From an uncultured Alphaproteobacteria bacterium (GTDB lineage Bacteria; Pseudomonadota; Alphaproteobacteria; Micavibrionales; Micavibrionaceae), in the NCBI GenBank assembly GCA_900696495.1, contig CAADGI010000022.1, positions 1 to 64,000 on the forward strand: a stretch of DNA of 64,000 nt, in the 5' to 3' direction. The position numbers were made by a program, and so were the translations under genes. Shown here piece by piece: positions 1 through 10,748 of this stretch; positions within the stretch are counted from its first letter, which is position 1, and each line of letters begins with the position of its first letter. The notes beneath the pieces are model-generated. The model saw only the letters and a list, made by a program, of their open reading frames with translations. It did not search any database and was not told the DNA's origin.

Positions 1-765
1 CAGAATAATAAAATCCCTTATGAATTTTCTTTGTTCTTCTTCTTTATTGCTTGTCGCTTTTCCTACCCAGCGTCGAAACGAACGATAAAGCTTTTCCCAG
101 TCTTGAATATCAAAATCATCTCGTCTTTCTACCTGCGATTTTTTGATGTTTAGCCTAGGAAAAATCGGCATCTGGTCGTGCCGCAAGAATCCTCTCGATA
201 TACCGTATTTGTATAGTGAAGAGATAAGCGCACGTTCATTGATAAGAGTTGCGTTTCTAACATCAGACGCCTTTTGCCTGCGCCAAACGTAATATTCTTC
301 AAAAGAATGTCTATTAAGCGTATCTAGCTTTTTCTTTTTTCCAACATAAGTCAGAAACCAGCGATTTAGTGACGTTGTAATTGTACTTACACGACCTTGC
401 GTAATAAGCCCTGATTTTGCCTCATCACTTTTGTATTTAATGAAATCTTTAACGAGTTCTTCTGCTGTTTTAGAAAAAATTCTATTCCCGTATTGAATAT
501 CTGCTTTAAGTTTAAAATACTGGTCTCTAGCGAGTTCTTTTGCTTCTTCTAAATTTTTTGTACGCAAAGACCTGCGATAAGCTTTTCCCTCTTCTCTTAA
601 CCAGCATGACATAGACCAGAATCTTCCACTCTTGGTCGTGCGAATAACTGTAACTGCGCCATCGAGCAGTTCGTAGCTTTCGACAATACGGTGACTGTCT
701 TTTGTTTTTGCTGATTTACTGCGCTTCTTAGATGTTTTCTGCGCTATTTGAGACCGATTGTTCAC
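1..765 (-). CDS. Tyrosine recombinase/phage integrase, C-terminus cut by window edge
   Basis: An open frame runs on the minus strand from a GTG at 765 off the left edge (about 255 residues visible). It reads as the N-terminal part of a tyrosine integrase: a basic leader, a short SAM-like section (GRFWSMSCW, then SLRTKNLEEAKELARDQY), a core-binding segment (TAEELVKDFIKYKSD, ITTSLNRWFLTYVGKKK) and the start of the catalytic domain. The catalytic R-H-R-Y residues would lie outside the window. An AGG about 9 bases upstream supports GTG 765; GTG 795 is an alternative and a stop lies just above it. The gene is clearly AT-richer than guaA and sits directly behind the guaA 3' end, a known integration hotspot, so an island probably extends leftwards. 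Family assignment is by reading; no search was run. Confidence 0.78.
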   Translation of the reverse strand, partial: MNNRSQIAQKTSKKRSKSAKTKDSHRIVESYELLDGAVTVIRTTKSGRFWSMSCWLREEGKAYRRSLRTKNLEEAKELARDQYFKLKADIQYGNRIFSKTAEELVKDFIKYKSDEAKSGLITQGRVSTITTSLNRWFLTYVGKKKKLDTLNRHSFEEYYVWRRQKASDVRNATLINERALISSLYKYGISRGFLRHDQMPIFPRLNIKKSQVERRDDFDIQDWEKLYRSFRRWVGKATSNKEEEQRKFIRDFIIL

Positions 766-904
766 AATAATCCTGTTTCTTTGCAGTATGTTCACAGTTC
801 ACAAAACTTAAGCTATTGAAAAATAGCATAGTTTGTAGAAAGTTTGTAGTAAAGCTGCAAAGATTAGTATTGTTTTAAATCAATGGTTTATGAGTAATTT
901 TTCT

Positions 905-935
905 AATAGAAATCACTCCCACTCGATGGTGCCGG
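905..935. other. Candidate attachment site at the guaA 3' end
   Basis: The last codons of guaA (GTIEWE plus stop) are highly conserved in the family and lie 148 bases from the integrase start. 3' ends of guaA are established target sites for tyrosine-integrase islands. A second copy of this stretch is expected at the far island end, outside the window, so the site is inferred only. Confidence 0.4.
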
Positions 936-2502
936 GGGGTTTACTCGTCACATCATAAACCACGCGGTTGATGCCGCGCACCTCGTTGATGATGCGCGTG
1001 GCGACGCGGGAGAGGAATTCGTGGCTGAACGGGTATGAGTCCGCCGTCATGCCGTCGGTGCTGGTCACGGCGCGAAGCGCGCAAACGTAATCATAGGTGC
1101 GGTCGTCGCCCATGACACCGACGGTTTTGACGGGGAGCAGCACGGCGAAGGCCTGCCAGATCGCGTCATACAGCCCGGCATTGCGGATTTCCTCCAGGTA
1201 AACCGTGTCGGCCTTGCGCAGGATTTCCAGTTTCTCGCGCGTGATCTCGCCGGGGATGCGGATCGCCAGGCCGGGTCCGGGGAACGGGTGGCGCCTGATG
1301 AATTCCTCGGGCATGCCGAGCTCGCGGCCCAGCGCGCGCACTTCATCCTTGAACAATTCGCGCAAGGGTTCGACCAGTTTCAACTTCATCGTCTCGGGCA
1401 GGCCGCCGACATTGTGGTGGCTCTTGATCGTGACGCTCGGACCGCCGGTGAACGAAACCGATTCAATTACGTCCGGGTACAATGTTCCCTGCGCGAGGAA
1501 TTCGGCCTGTCCCGCTTCTTTCGTAAGTTTCTCGAACACGTCGATGAACATCGTGCCGATCAGTTTGCGTTTCATTTCCGGTTCGGAAATCCCCTCGAGG
1601 CCGTTCAGAAACCGCTCGCTTGCGTCCTCATGAATGAGCGGGATGTTGTACGCGCCGCGGAACATGTCGACGACCTGCTTGCTTTCGTTCGCGCGCATCA
1701 GGCCGGTGTCGACGTAAATACATGTCAACTGGTCGCCGATCGCTTCATGCAGCAGCACGGCGGTAACGGATGAATCCACGCCGCCGGACAGACCGCAAAT
1801 CACGCGGCCCTTGCCGATCTGCTTGCGAATTTTCGCAACCGCTTCCTCGCGGAATGCCGCCATCGTCCAGTCGCCGGAGCAACCGCAGACGAGGTGCGTG
1901 AAATTTTTGAGGAGCTGCGCGCCGTGCGGCGTATGCATGACTTCGGGGTGAAATTGCACGCCGTAGAATTTTTTGGCCTCGTTCGCGACAAACGCATAGG
2001 GCGCGCCCTCGCTCGTGCCGACAACCTCGAACCCGCTCGGCAATTTCGTCACGCGGTCGCCGTGGCTCATCCAGACCTGTTCGGTGGCGCCGGGGCTCCA
2101 GACGCCCTCGAAAATCGCGCAGGGTTTTTGCACCTTGACGTAGGCGCGGCCGAATTCCTGGTGGTCGGAGCCTTCGACCTTGCCGCCCAGTTGCTGCACC
2201 ATCGTCTGCTGACCGTAGCAAATCCCGAGCAATGGCAGCCCGAGTTCGAATACGTAATCCGGGGCGCGGGGCGAGTCTGCCTTGGTCACGCTGGCCGGGC
2301 CGCCGGAGAGGATGATGCCCCTGGGCGCGAAGCCTTTTACCCGTTCCTCGGGCGCCTGGTTGAACGGCCAGATTTCGCAGTAAACGCCGTTTTCGCGCAG
2401 GCGCCTCGCGATCAATTGCGTAACCTGCGACCCGAAATCGAGGATCAGGATGCGGTCGTGGCGCTGGATATTGGCGGTGGTTTTGGGGGCGGTTTGTGTC
2501 AT
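913..2502 (-). CDS. guaA: GMP synthase (glutamine-hydrolysing)
   Basis: Converts XMP to GMP with ATP and glutamine in the cytosol, the last step of guanine nucleotide synthesis. The 529-residue length is normal. Order: class I glutamine amidotransferase (about 16-205) with nucleophile Cys95 in GICYGQQ and His185-x-Glu187 in FHPEV; ATP pyrophosphatase with the P-loop SGGVDSS at 239-245; dimerisation domain ending in the typical GTIEWE. The start is the ATG at 2502, about 20 bases upstream of the first family motif (ILDFG). It shares its strand with rsmB and guaB, which commonly neighbour it in alphaproteobacteria, but metF, the PfkB gene and metE now lie between. Its 3' end abuts an integrase gene. 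Confidence 0.98.
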   Translation of the reverse strand: MTQTAPKTTANIQRHDRILILDFGSQVTQLIARRLRENGVYCEIWPFNQAPEERVKGFAPRGIILSGGPASVTKADSPRAPDYVFELGLPLLGICYGQQTMVQQLGGKVEGSDHQEFGRAYVKVQKPCAIFEGVWSPGATEQVWMSHGDRVTKLPSGFEVVGTSEGAPYAFVANEAKKFYGVQFHPEVMHTPHGAQLLKNFTHLVCGCSGDWTMAAFREEAVAKIRKQIGKGRVICGLSGGVDSSVTAVLLHEAIGDQLTCIYVDTGLMRANESKQVVDMFRGAYNIPLIHEDASERFLNGLEGISEPEMKRKLIGTMFIDVFEKLTKEAGQAEFLAQGTLYPDVIESVSFTGGPSVTIKSHHNVGGLPETMKLKLVEPLRELFKDEVRALGRELGMPEEFIRRHPFPGPGLAIRIPGEITREKLEILRKADTVYLEEIRNAGLYDAIWQAFAVLLPVKTVGVMGDDRTYDYVCALRAVTSTDGMTADSYPFSHEFLSRVATRIINEVRGINRVVYDVTSKPPGTIEWE

Positions 2503-2542
2503 GCGATTTTCTACAATATATGCACTTGAAAATCAACGAGTT

Positions 2543-2620
2543 CGTCATTGCGAGGAGCATGGCGACGAAGCAATCCAGCCTTCAGCTTTCTGGATTGCCT
2601 CGCTATCGCTCGCGATGACG
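2543..2620. repeat. Dispersed palindromic repeat, family A, copy 1
   Basis: Imperfect inverted repeat: left arm begins cgtcattgcgaggagc and includes gaagcaatccag; right arm has ctggattgc and ends ctcgcgatgacg. Lies between divergent guaA and metF. Other copies are near 7114, 38485 and 48118, with a half copy near 37821. Confidence 0.85.
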
Positions 2621-2669
2621 GCCAAGGTTCCGAATTGTCTTTTTCAATTTTCTGTGCCCATATGAAATA

Positions 2670-3509
2670 ATGAAACCGACCTACAGTTTCGAGTTTTTCC
2701 CGCCCAAAACCGAGGCCGCCGAGGCGTCGTTCTGGGAGGCGATTCCACTGCTGGCCGCGCTGGAGCCCTCCTTCATGACCGTGACCTACGGCGCGGGCGG
2801 CTCGACGCGGGACAAGACGCTGGAGATTGTTTCTTCCTTGCGCGCGAAAACCAACCTGCCGGTGGCTGCGCACCTCACCTTCATCAACACGACGCGCGAC
2901 GATGTTTTCGCCGTGACCGACGCGCTGTGGAATAACGGCACGCGCCACATCATCGCCCTGCGCGGCGACCTGCCGGCTGACCTCTCATGGCCGCTGGCGA
3001 AAGACGAAAATTACTTTCAGTATACGAGCGATTTCATCGAGGCCCTGTGCCAGCGTCACCAGTTCGAAATATCGGTCGCCGCCTATCCCGAGAAACACCC
3101 GGATTCAAACTCGCTCGAGGATGATATTTTCGCGCTCAAGAAAAAATGCGACGCCGGGGCGACGCGCGCGATCACGCAGTTCTTTTTCGAGAATGATAAA
3201 TTCTACAGCTTCGTCGAGAAGTGCCGGAAAGCGGGAATCGAGACGCAGATTTGCCCCGGCCTCCTGCCGGTCCATGATTTCAAATCCATGCTGCGCTTCG
3301 CCGGGCGCTGCCAGGCCAGCGTGCCGGGCTGGCTGGCGGAGGGTTTCTCGAAGTTCGAGGGAAAACCCGGGGATTCGCGCAAATATGCCGAGGAACTGCT
3401 GGTCAAACAGGCGCTGGATCTCGCCAAAAACGGCGTCTCCCATATCCATTTCTACACGCTGAACAAGCAGGATATTACAACGCAGGCGTGCAGGGCGCTG
3501 CGGACTTAG
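2670..3509 (+). CDS. metF: Methylenetetrahydrofolate reductase
   Basis: Reduces 5,10-methylene-THF to 5-methyl-THF with an FAD cofactor, giving the methyl donor for methionine synthase. The 279-residue protein is a single TIM-barrel of the bacterial MetF type, slightly short for the family. Visible family features are the N-terminal SFEFFPPKT with the conserved Glu8, VTYGAGGST, HLTFINTTRDD, ALRGDLP, and ITQFFFENDKFYSF near the middle. The ATG at 2670 has only a weak ribosome site. It lies upstream of metE on the same strand, with one unrelated kinase gene between, so the two probably serve the same cobalamin-independent methionine route. Confidence 0.95.
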   Translation: MKPTYSFEFFPPKTEAAEASFWEAIPLLAALEPSFMTVTYGAGGSTRDKTLEIVSSLRAKTNLPVAAHLTFINTTRDDVFAVTDALWNNGTRHIIALRGDLPADLSWPLAKDENYFQYTSDFIEALCQRHQFEISVAAYPEKHPDSNSLEDDIFALKKKCDAGATRAITQFFFENDKFYSFVEKCRKAGIETQICPGLLPVHDFKSMLRFAGRCQASVPGWLAEGFSKFEGKPGDSRKYAEELLVKQALDLAKNGVSHIHFYTLNKQDITTQACRALRT

Positions 3510-3592
3510 CAACCAAAAAACTATTGCGTTAAATCCGCTGTCTGTTAGAAATTATTCATACAAAAAAATGGGTCACTGGGAGAGTATTGCGT

Positions 3593-4573
3593 ATGAAGAA
3601 CGATTATCCTGTCACTATCTTTGCCGGCCGCGCCGTTGAAGATCATCTTCGGGGACTTAAATCTCTTCCCAAAAATTTTGGCGTAAAAACGCCTTATACA
3701 TCCGAACGTATTTTCGTGGGCGGCAGCGCCCCAAATGCCGCCATCGCGCACGGGATTCTGGGCCGCAAGGTTTATCACAGTGAAACGGCTTTCCTTTATA
3801 CCCCTTTCGGGCGTGTAAGAAGTGAAGTTGCCTCCGATCTTTCCCAACACGGCGTTATTCTTCGCGACTGCAATCCCGGCGATGATTTTTCACTGCAGCA
3901 GAATTTCGGTTTTTCCTTCGGTAAAGAACGTTCCATTCATCCCGATGAAACTGAAGAACGTAATATATACGCTGAGCACAAAATCGGCATGCCCGAAAAC
4001 CAACAGCGACGCCTCGTCTATGACATCAAAAAAGCCGATGTCGTTATGCTCGAATGCCGCTGCCCGTTAATCACTACCATGGTAGGGCGCGCCGCCCGTG
4101 ACAGTAACGTGCCTGTTGTTCTCGATGCAGGAACCTGGAAACCCTACGTGCCGCCGTTGATTGCGCTTTCTGATATCATCATCGCCTCGCATGAATTCGA
4201 ACCTGAAAATCAGTCAATGACCCCTGGAGAGATAATCGAATATTTCAAAAGCAAGGGCAGAGAACATATTGCAGTAACACGAGGCCATGAAAGCACCTTG
4301 CTGAATACGCCCAGCGGAATCATTGAAATCCCTGTGATCCTTTGTGAAGCTGTCGATACGCTTGCTTCTGGCGATATCATGCATGGCGCTTTCTGTTTTC
4401 ATTATGCCCGCTCTGGCGATATTGCTTGGTCGATCGAACAGGCGAATCAGGCAGCATCGGAAAGTGTTCGCTATTTTGGGCCTCGCGAGGGACTTCAGAG
4501 AATGACGGCTGAAATGATTCCCGCACCTAATAGCCGTAAAACCCCTGACGCTCAGTTTGCTTACAATATTTAA
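3593..4573 (+). CDS. PfkB-family sugar/nucleoside kinase, substrate unknown
   Basis: A 326-residue cytosolic protein of the ribokinase/PfkB fold. The glycine-rich substrate region FVGGSAPNAA is near residue 45, and the C-terminal signature is present as DTLASGDIMHGAF, where the second Asp would be the catalytic base. IIIASHEFEPE resembles the NE/EE region of the fold. The start chosen is ATG 3593, about 11 bases after a GGGAG site; a TTG at 3587 is closer but less likely. It sits between metF and metE with gaps of about 80 bases each side. Nothing in the sequence fixes the substrate, and a link to methionine metabolism is only positional. Confidence 0.8.
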   Translation: MKNDYPVTIFAGRAVEDHLRGLKSLPKNFGVKTPYTSERIFVGGSAPNAAIAHGILGRKVYHSETAFLYTPFGRVRSEVASDLSQHGVILRDCNPGDDFSLQQNFGFSFGKERSIHPDETEERNIYAEHKIGMPENQQRRLVYDIKKADVVMLECRCPLITTMVGRAARDSNVPVVLDAGTWKPYVPPLIALSDIIIASHEFEPENQSMTPGEIIEYFKSKGREHIAVTRGHESTLLNTPSGIIEIPVILCEAVDTLASGDIMHGAFCFHYARSGDIAWSIEQANQAASESVRYFGPREGLQRMTAEMIPAPNSRKTPDAQFAYNI

Positions 4574-4656
4574 GACAAACCCCCTCTCCCGTTGATTAAT
4601 TCCCCGCCCCCGCCTAATATCGCGGGACGATAAATCACATATATGGAAGATAGAAA

Positions 4657-6963
4657 ATGGTCCTCGCAACGAACCTTGGTTTCCCGCGCATCGGCGCACA
4701 ACGCGAACTGAAAAAAGCCGTCGAAAGTTTCTGGGCGGGCAAAAGCTCCGAGAAAGACCTGCTGGCGGCAGGTAAGGAACTTCGCGCACGTCACTGGAAA
4801 CTCCAGAAAGACGCCGGCCTCGACCATATCCCGTCGAACGATTTCTCTTTCTACGACCAGATGCTCGACATGACCGCCCTGCTCGGCGCGGTGCCGAAGC
4901 GTTATAACTGGACAAGCGATAAGGTCGACCTCAACACCTATTTCGCGATGGCGCGCGGACGCCAGCAGGACGGCGTCGATGTCACGGCCATGACCATGAC
5001 CAAATGGCTCGACACGAATTACCACTATCTCGTGCCGGAACTGACACCGGGCATGAATTTCAAAATTTCCTCGTCGAAAATTTTCGACGAATATTCGGAA
5101 GCCAAAGCGCTCGGCATCCAGACGCGGCCCGTGCTCATCGGCCCGATCACCTATCTGCTTTCAGGAAGCAAACCGGAAAACTTCACCGAATGCCGCTGCA
5201 CGCTGGTGCCCGGCATCGTCAAGGCCTACATCCATATCCTAAGAAACCTGCAAAATCTCGGCGCGGAATGGGTGCAGATCGATGAGCCCGCCCTCGCGCT
5301 CGATATCGAGGATCGTTATAAAGAAGCTTACAAAAGCGCCTATAAAACGATCGCCGATGCCGTGCCGGGCATCAAGATCATGCTGGCGACGTATTTCGAG
5401 TCCCTGCGCGACAATACCGACACAGCTTTTGCACTTCCGGTTGCCGGGATCCATGTCGACCTCGTGCGCGGCGCCGACCAGCTTGACAAGGTCATAGCGA
5501 AAGCGGGCGACAAGGTTCTCTCGCTCGGCGTGGTCGATGGCCGTAATATCTGGAAGAACGACCTATCCGCCTCTATCCAGAAAATCGAGAAGGCCGTGCA
5601 GAAACTTGGCACGGATAAAGTCTTCGTTGCGCCGAGTTGCTCGTTGCTGCACAGCCCGGTCGATCTCGACAATGAAAAGACATTAGACCCGCAGATCAAG
5701 AACTGGATGGCGTTCGCGACGCAGAAAGTCGCCGAGATCGTCGCCGTCGCCAAGGCCGTCAATAACGGCCGCGAATCCGTTTCGCTGGCGCTCCAAGTGT
5801 CCGACGGCATCGTGCAGGAGCGCAAAACCTCCCCGCGCATCCACGATAAACAGGTCCAGGAGCGCATGAAAGCGATCACGCCCGACATGATGAAGCGCAA
5901 ATCCTCGTTCAAGGACCGCCAGAAAATCCAGCACGCGGCGCTGAACCTGCCGCTGTTTCCGACCACCTCGATCGGCTCGTTCCCGCAGACGGAAAATATC
6001 CGCAAGGCGCGCGCCGAGTTCAAGGCGGGTAAAATAAACGATGCTGCCTATAAAAAGGCCATGCAGGATGAAATCAAATCCGCCGTTGATTTCCAGCACG
6101 GCATCGGCATCGACGTCCTCGTGCACGGCGAGCCCGAGCGCAACGACATGGTCGAATATTTCGGCGAGCAGTTGGCCGGTTTCGTGTTCTCATCCAATGG
6201 CTGGGTGCAGTCCTATGGTTCGCGCTGCGTGAAACCGCCGATTATTTTCGGCGATGTCTCGCGCCCGAAACCGATGACCGTCGAATGGTCGAAATACGCG
6301 CAGAGCCTCACGGACAAAGTCATGAAGGGCATGCTCACCGGCCCGATCACGATTCTGCAATGGTCTTTCGTACGCGACGACCAGCCGCGCTATATCACGG
6401 CGCGCCAGATCGCGCTGGCCATCCGTGATGAAGTTACGGACCTTGAACGTGCTGGCATCCGCATGATCCAGATCGACGAAGCCGCAATCCGCGAGGGCTT
6501 GCCGCTGCGCCAGGCCGATTACAAGGATTATCTCGACAAGGCCGTCGAGAATTTCCGCATCTCGGCCTCGGGCGTCGAGGACAAGACGCAGATCCACACC
6601 CATATGTGCTACTCGGATTTCAACACGATCATTGAATCGGTGGCGGCGATGGATGCGGACGTGATTTCAATCGAAACGTCGCGTTCGCAGATGCGCCTGC
6701 TGGATGCGTTCGCCGAGTTCAAATACCCGAACGAAATCGGACCCGGCGTTTACGACATTCACTCGCCGCGCGTGCCGGATGTGAAGGAAATGACCGACCT
6801 GCTTGAGAAAGCGGCGAAAGTCATCGCGCCGCGCCAACTTTGGGTTAATCCCGATTGCGGCCTGAAGACGCGCGGCTGGAAGGAAGTCAAACCGGCGCTC
6901 GAAAACATGGTCGCCGCCGCCAAGGAAATGCGCGCCAAGACAAAGAGCAGCGCAGCGGCTTAA
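4657..6963 (+). CDS. metE: Cobalamin-independent methionine synthase
   Basis: Transfers the methyl group of 5-methyl-THF-polyglutamate to homocysteine without B12. The 768-residue length and two-barrel layout are typical: N-terminal MetE_N from NLGFPRIGAQREL, C-terminal catalytic barrel from FPTTSIGSFPQT. The zinc site is complete: His649, Cys651 (HTHMC), Glu673 (SIETS) and Cys734 (NPDCGLKTRGW), with spacing identical to the E. coli enzyme. The start ATG 4657 follows a GGAAGA site. No SAM- or SAH-type riboswitch was recognised in the 83-base leader. A pair of dispersed repeats follows the stop codon. Confidence 0.98.
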   Translation: MVLATNLGFPRIGAQRELKKAVESFWAGKSSEKDLLAAGKELRARHWKLQKDAGLDHIPSNDFSFYDQMLDMTALLGAVPKRYNWTSDKVDLNTYFAMARGRQQDGVDVTAMTMTKWLDTNYHYLVPELTPGMNFKISSSKIFDEYSEAKALGIQTRPVLIGPITYLLSGSKPENFTECRCTLVPGIVKAYIHILRNLQNLGAEWVQIDEPALALDIEDRYKEAYKSAYKTIADAVPGIKIMLATYFESLRDNTDTAFALPVAGIHVDLVRGADQLDKVIAKAGDKVLSLGVVDGRNIWKNDLSASIQKIEKAVQKLGTDKVFVAPSCSLLHSPVDLDNEKTLDPQIKNWMAFATQKVAEIVAVAKAVNNGRESVSLALQVSDGIVQERKTSPRIHDKQVQERMKAITPDMMKRKSSFKDRQKIQHAALNLPLFPTTSIGSFPQTENIRKARAEFKAGKINDAAYKKAMQDEIKSAVDFQHGIGIDVLVHGEPERNDMVEYFGEQLAGFVFSSNGWVQSYGSRCVKPPIIFGDVSRPKPMTVEWSKYAQSLTDKVMKGMLTGPITILQWSFVRDDQPRYITARQIALAIRDEVTDLERAGIRMIQIDEAAIREGLPLRQADYKDYLDKAVENFRISASGVEDKTQIHTHMCYSDFNTIIESVAAMDADVISIETSRSQMRLLDAFAEFKYPNEIGPGVYDIHSPRVPDVKEMTDLLEKAAKVIAPRQLWVNPDCGLKTRGWKEVKPALENMVAAAKEMRAKTKSSAAA

Positions 6964-6970
6964 TCCATTC

Positions 6971-7035
6971 TGTCACCCCCGCGAAGGCGGGGGCCCGGCA
7001 AAAAGACCGGATGCCCGCCCAAGGCGGGCATGACA
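6971..7035. repeat. Dispersed palindromic repeat, family B, copy 1
   Basis: Two hairpins: tgtcacccccgcgaaggcgg followed by a gggcccggc - gaccgg section and gcccgcc-aaggcgggc ending in atgaca. The ends tgtca/tgaca are inverted. Similar copies are at 37755 and 38390. Confidence 0.85.
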
Positions 7036-7057
7036 TCTTTTGCCATACCAGCCGTAT

Positions 7058-7081
7058 TAGGAATTTATTCCTTTACATTTC
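7058..7081. repeat. 24-bp dispersed motif, copy 1
   Basis: Contains ggaatttattcc followed by tttacatttc. The same 24 bases recur at 43100-43123 with one mismatch, after an unrelated gene. Confidence 0.6.
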
Positions 7082-7113
7082 GGCCGACATCTATTACACT
7101 TTCTCCACTTTCA

Positions 7114-7183
7114 TCATTGCGAGGCCGCAAGGCCGAAGCAATCCAGTTTCTGGATCGCTTCGCTATCGCTCGCGATGACGATG
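7114..7183. repeat. Dispersed palindromic repeat, family A, copy 2
   Basis: catcattgcgaggc at the left and gctcgcgatgacgatg at the right, with gaagcaatccag and ctggatcgc facing each other in the centre. Lies 78 bases after family B copy 1. Confidence 0.82.
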
Positions 7184-7336
7184 TGACGACATCGTGAATA
7201 GGACCACACCCGCCCGCCGTTTCTCGGCGCGACGAACGAACTGATAGAAAATCTTTTGAAATCAATGAGGGGCCCCACCCCCCTCCCCGGAAATTGGCCG
7301 AATGAATAACTCGGAAACGAAAAGGGAATCAGGAGG

Positions 7337-8617
7337 TTAAGATTTCTTCTCCAGCACCGCGGCGAAAAACCCGTCCGTGTTATGCCGCAGCGGCGTCAGG
7401 CGCATGAAGGGCGCGCCCAGTTTTTCATCCACGGGCTGCACGGAAAACTCCGGGTGGCGTTTTAAAAATCCTTCCACCTGCTCCTCGTTCTCGGCGGGCA
7501 GCAACGAACATGTCGCGTAAACGAGTTTCCCGCCCGGCTTCACGCAGCCTGCGACCTTGTCGAGAATTTCGGTTTGGGTTTTCGTCAGTTCCTCAAGGCC
7601 CGGCCCGTAAAGCTTCCAGCGCTTGTCCGGATTTCTACGCCACGTTCCCGTTCCCGTGCAGGGCACGTCGCAGAGCACGATGTCGAATGTTTCCTTCTGG
7701 CGGCGCAGCCATTTGCGGTGGCGCTCGTCGCTTAAGGGGCGCACCTCGACGATATCGGCGACCTGTGCCTTCCTGAAGCGCTCCTTGCCTTTCTGCAGGC
7801 GTTTCGCGTCCATATCCATGGCGACGATACGGCCCTTGCGCTCCATCGCCGCGGCCAGCGCCAGCGTCTTGCCGCCGCCGCCCGCGCAGAAATCCAGCAC
7901 CTGCATGCCGCGCTTCGCGCCGCAGACATGCGCGATCATCTGCGATCCTTCGTCCTGGATTTCAACAAGCCCTTTCGCAAACGCCTTCGTCTTTGAAAGA
8001 TAAGCCTTGTCCCGCGCGCGCAGGCCCCACGGCGAGAATGGCGTCTCATCTGTTTTGACACCGTCTTTAGCCAGCGATTCCCTGACTTTCTCGCGCGGCG
8101 CGACAAAAACATTCGCGCGCATATCCAGCGTCGCGGATTTTTGCATGGCCTTCAGTTCGTCTGCGAAACCTTCACCAAAATACCCGCGCAGCGCTTCTTC
8201 ATAATCCAGCGGACATTCGACGCGCACGGCTTCGGGCATGTCGGGATGTTCGAGCGCTTTACCCTTCAGCCGTTCGAACAACGCAATTTCATCATTGGTC
8301 AGTTCAGAAGGCGCGAATTTCGAGCCGTCGAACAATTCCTTGAGCCTGTCCTCGTTCGTGCCCTCGGCCAGCACGGTATAGGCGATCAGCAGGTTGCGCG
8401 GCGTCAGTTCCGCACCCGCGCGCTGCAGCCACCAGTTCAGACGGCCCCAGGAGCGCATCACATTGTACGTACGCTCAGCGATATCGGCGCGGTCCTTCGA
8501 GCCGATATAACGGCGTTGGCGCATGTAGTCGCCGACGACGCCGTCCATCGGGATTTTCGCAGCGCCGATGCGTTCGTAAATTTCGATGACTGCCTGTAAG
8601 CGGGATGCCGGTCTCAT
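7337..8617 (-). CDS. rsmB: 16S rRNA m5C967-type methyltransferase (RsmB/NOL1/sun family)
   Basis: SAM-dependent cytosine-5 methyltransferase acting on 16S rRNA. The 426 residues comprise an N-terminal NusB-like helical RNA-binding part (to about 140), then a Rossmann methyltransferase with motif I VLDFCAGGGGKTLALA. Both catalytic cysteines of the family are present: one in DVPCTGTGTWRRNP and one in YATCSLLPAENE. Start is ATG 8617. The usual alphaproteobacterial neighbour guaB lies upstream on the same strand, separated by a small periplasmic gene and a terminator, so the two are probably separate units here. The exact target base is inferred from family membership. Confidence 0.9.
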   Translation of the reverse strand: MRPASRLQAVIEIYERIGAAKIPMDGVVGDYMRQRRYIGSKDRADIAERTYNVMRSWGRLNWWLQRAGAELTPRNLLIAYTVLAEGTNEDRLKELFDGSKFAPSELTNDEIALFERLKGKALEHPDMPEAVRVECPLDYEEALRGYFGEGFADELKAMQKSATLDMRANVFVAPREKVRESLAKDGVKTDETPFSPWGLRARDKAYLSKTKAFAKGLVEIQDEGSQMIAHVCGAKRGMQVLDFCAGGGGKTLALAAAMERKGRIVAMDMDAKRLQKGKERFRKAQVADIVEVRPLSDERHRKWLRRQKETFDIVLCDVPCTGTGTWRRNPDKRWKLYGPGLEELTKTQTEILDKVAGCVKPGGKLVYATCSLLPAENEEQVEGFLKRHPEFSVQPVDEKLGAPFMRLTPLRHNTDGFFAAVLEKKS

Positions 8618-8655
8618 GCGGGCTTATGTATCACGCGTTTAAAAATGGGCAAAGA

Positions 8656-8687
8656 AAAATCCCCGCCGCGTCACGCAGGCGGGGATC
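8656..8687 (-). terminator. Rho-independent terminator
   Basis: A 9-bp GC-rich stem (atccccgcc with ggcggggat) around a 10-base loop; on the minus strand it is followed by TTTTTC. It lies directly behind the small periplasmic gene at 8708-9034. Confidence 0.85.
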
Positions 8688-8707
8688 GTATCCTGGATCA
8701 GCCCTGA

Positions 8708-9034
8708 TTAGTGAGCTGCGTCTTCTGCGGGAGCAGCGTCGCCAGCGGCAGGAGCCGAGGGAACAACTTTACCGGCAGCGGTCGTGATTTTCGTACCGTC
8801 AGCGAGGGTGTGTTCGCCGTCCGGAGCAGGCGACTTCGTGCCGTCAGCGGCAACGACAGACGCTGCATCGCCTTCAACGACGAGCTTCGTGCCGTCAGCG
8901 AGCGTGTGCTCGACCGGAGCAGCGGCTTCAGCAGCCGGTGCATCCGCTGCCGGAGCATGGGTGTCTTCCGCCATGGCGGCGAAAGGTGCGGCTGCGATCA
9001 GAGCAGCTGCAGTAAGAGCGAGAATGCGTGTCAT
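8708..9034 (-). CDS. Small Ala-rich secreted protein with duplicated HTLADGTK motif
   Basis: A 108-residue protein beginning MTRILALTAAALIAAAPFAA, a clear signal peptide with cleavage expected after AMA. The mature part is rich in Ala, Pro, Asp and Glu and carries two copies of HTLADGTK (about residues 41 and 73), a third DGTK in between, and no cysteine. It is probably periplasmic or loosely envelope-bound. ATG 9034 was chosen because it begins the signal peptide and follows an AAGGA site; longer in-frame starts would hide the signal. It lies between guaB and rsmB and ends at a good terminator. No function is recognised. Confidence 0.75.
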   Translation of the reverse strand: MTRILALTAAALIAAAPFAAMAEDTHAPAADAPAAEAAAPVEHTLADGTKLVVEGDAASVVAADGTKSPAPDGEHTLADGTKITTAAGKVVPSAPAAGDAAPAEDAAH

Positions 9035-9162
9035 AGTGTTTCTGTCCTTGGAAATAAATGCGGCACCATTGCCGCATCGGTGAATCATTAGTCAATTCCA
9101 GTACCTCCCGCAAGATGCAGGGGCTAAAATATTTTCGCGTATTATGGGTAATTATATGGGAA

Positions 9163-10716
<1,554 letters not shown>

Positions 10717-10748
10717 TTATATGCCTTTTTGCGGGAAAAGCAAGGAAT

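Larger units (their letters stand above)
6964..7336. other. Gene-free spacer of about 370 bases with three repeats
   Basis: Between the convergent metE and rsmB genes. It holds a family B repeat, a 24-bp palindromic motif shared with position 43100, and a family A repeat. From 7184 to 7336 no gene, terminator or RNA could be supported. Confidence 0.7.

Noticed and set aside
2543-2620. CRISPR array from the recurring palindromes
   Set aside because: Copies are scattered singly in different intergenic regions without spacers or cas genes.
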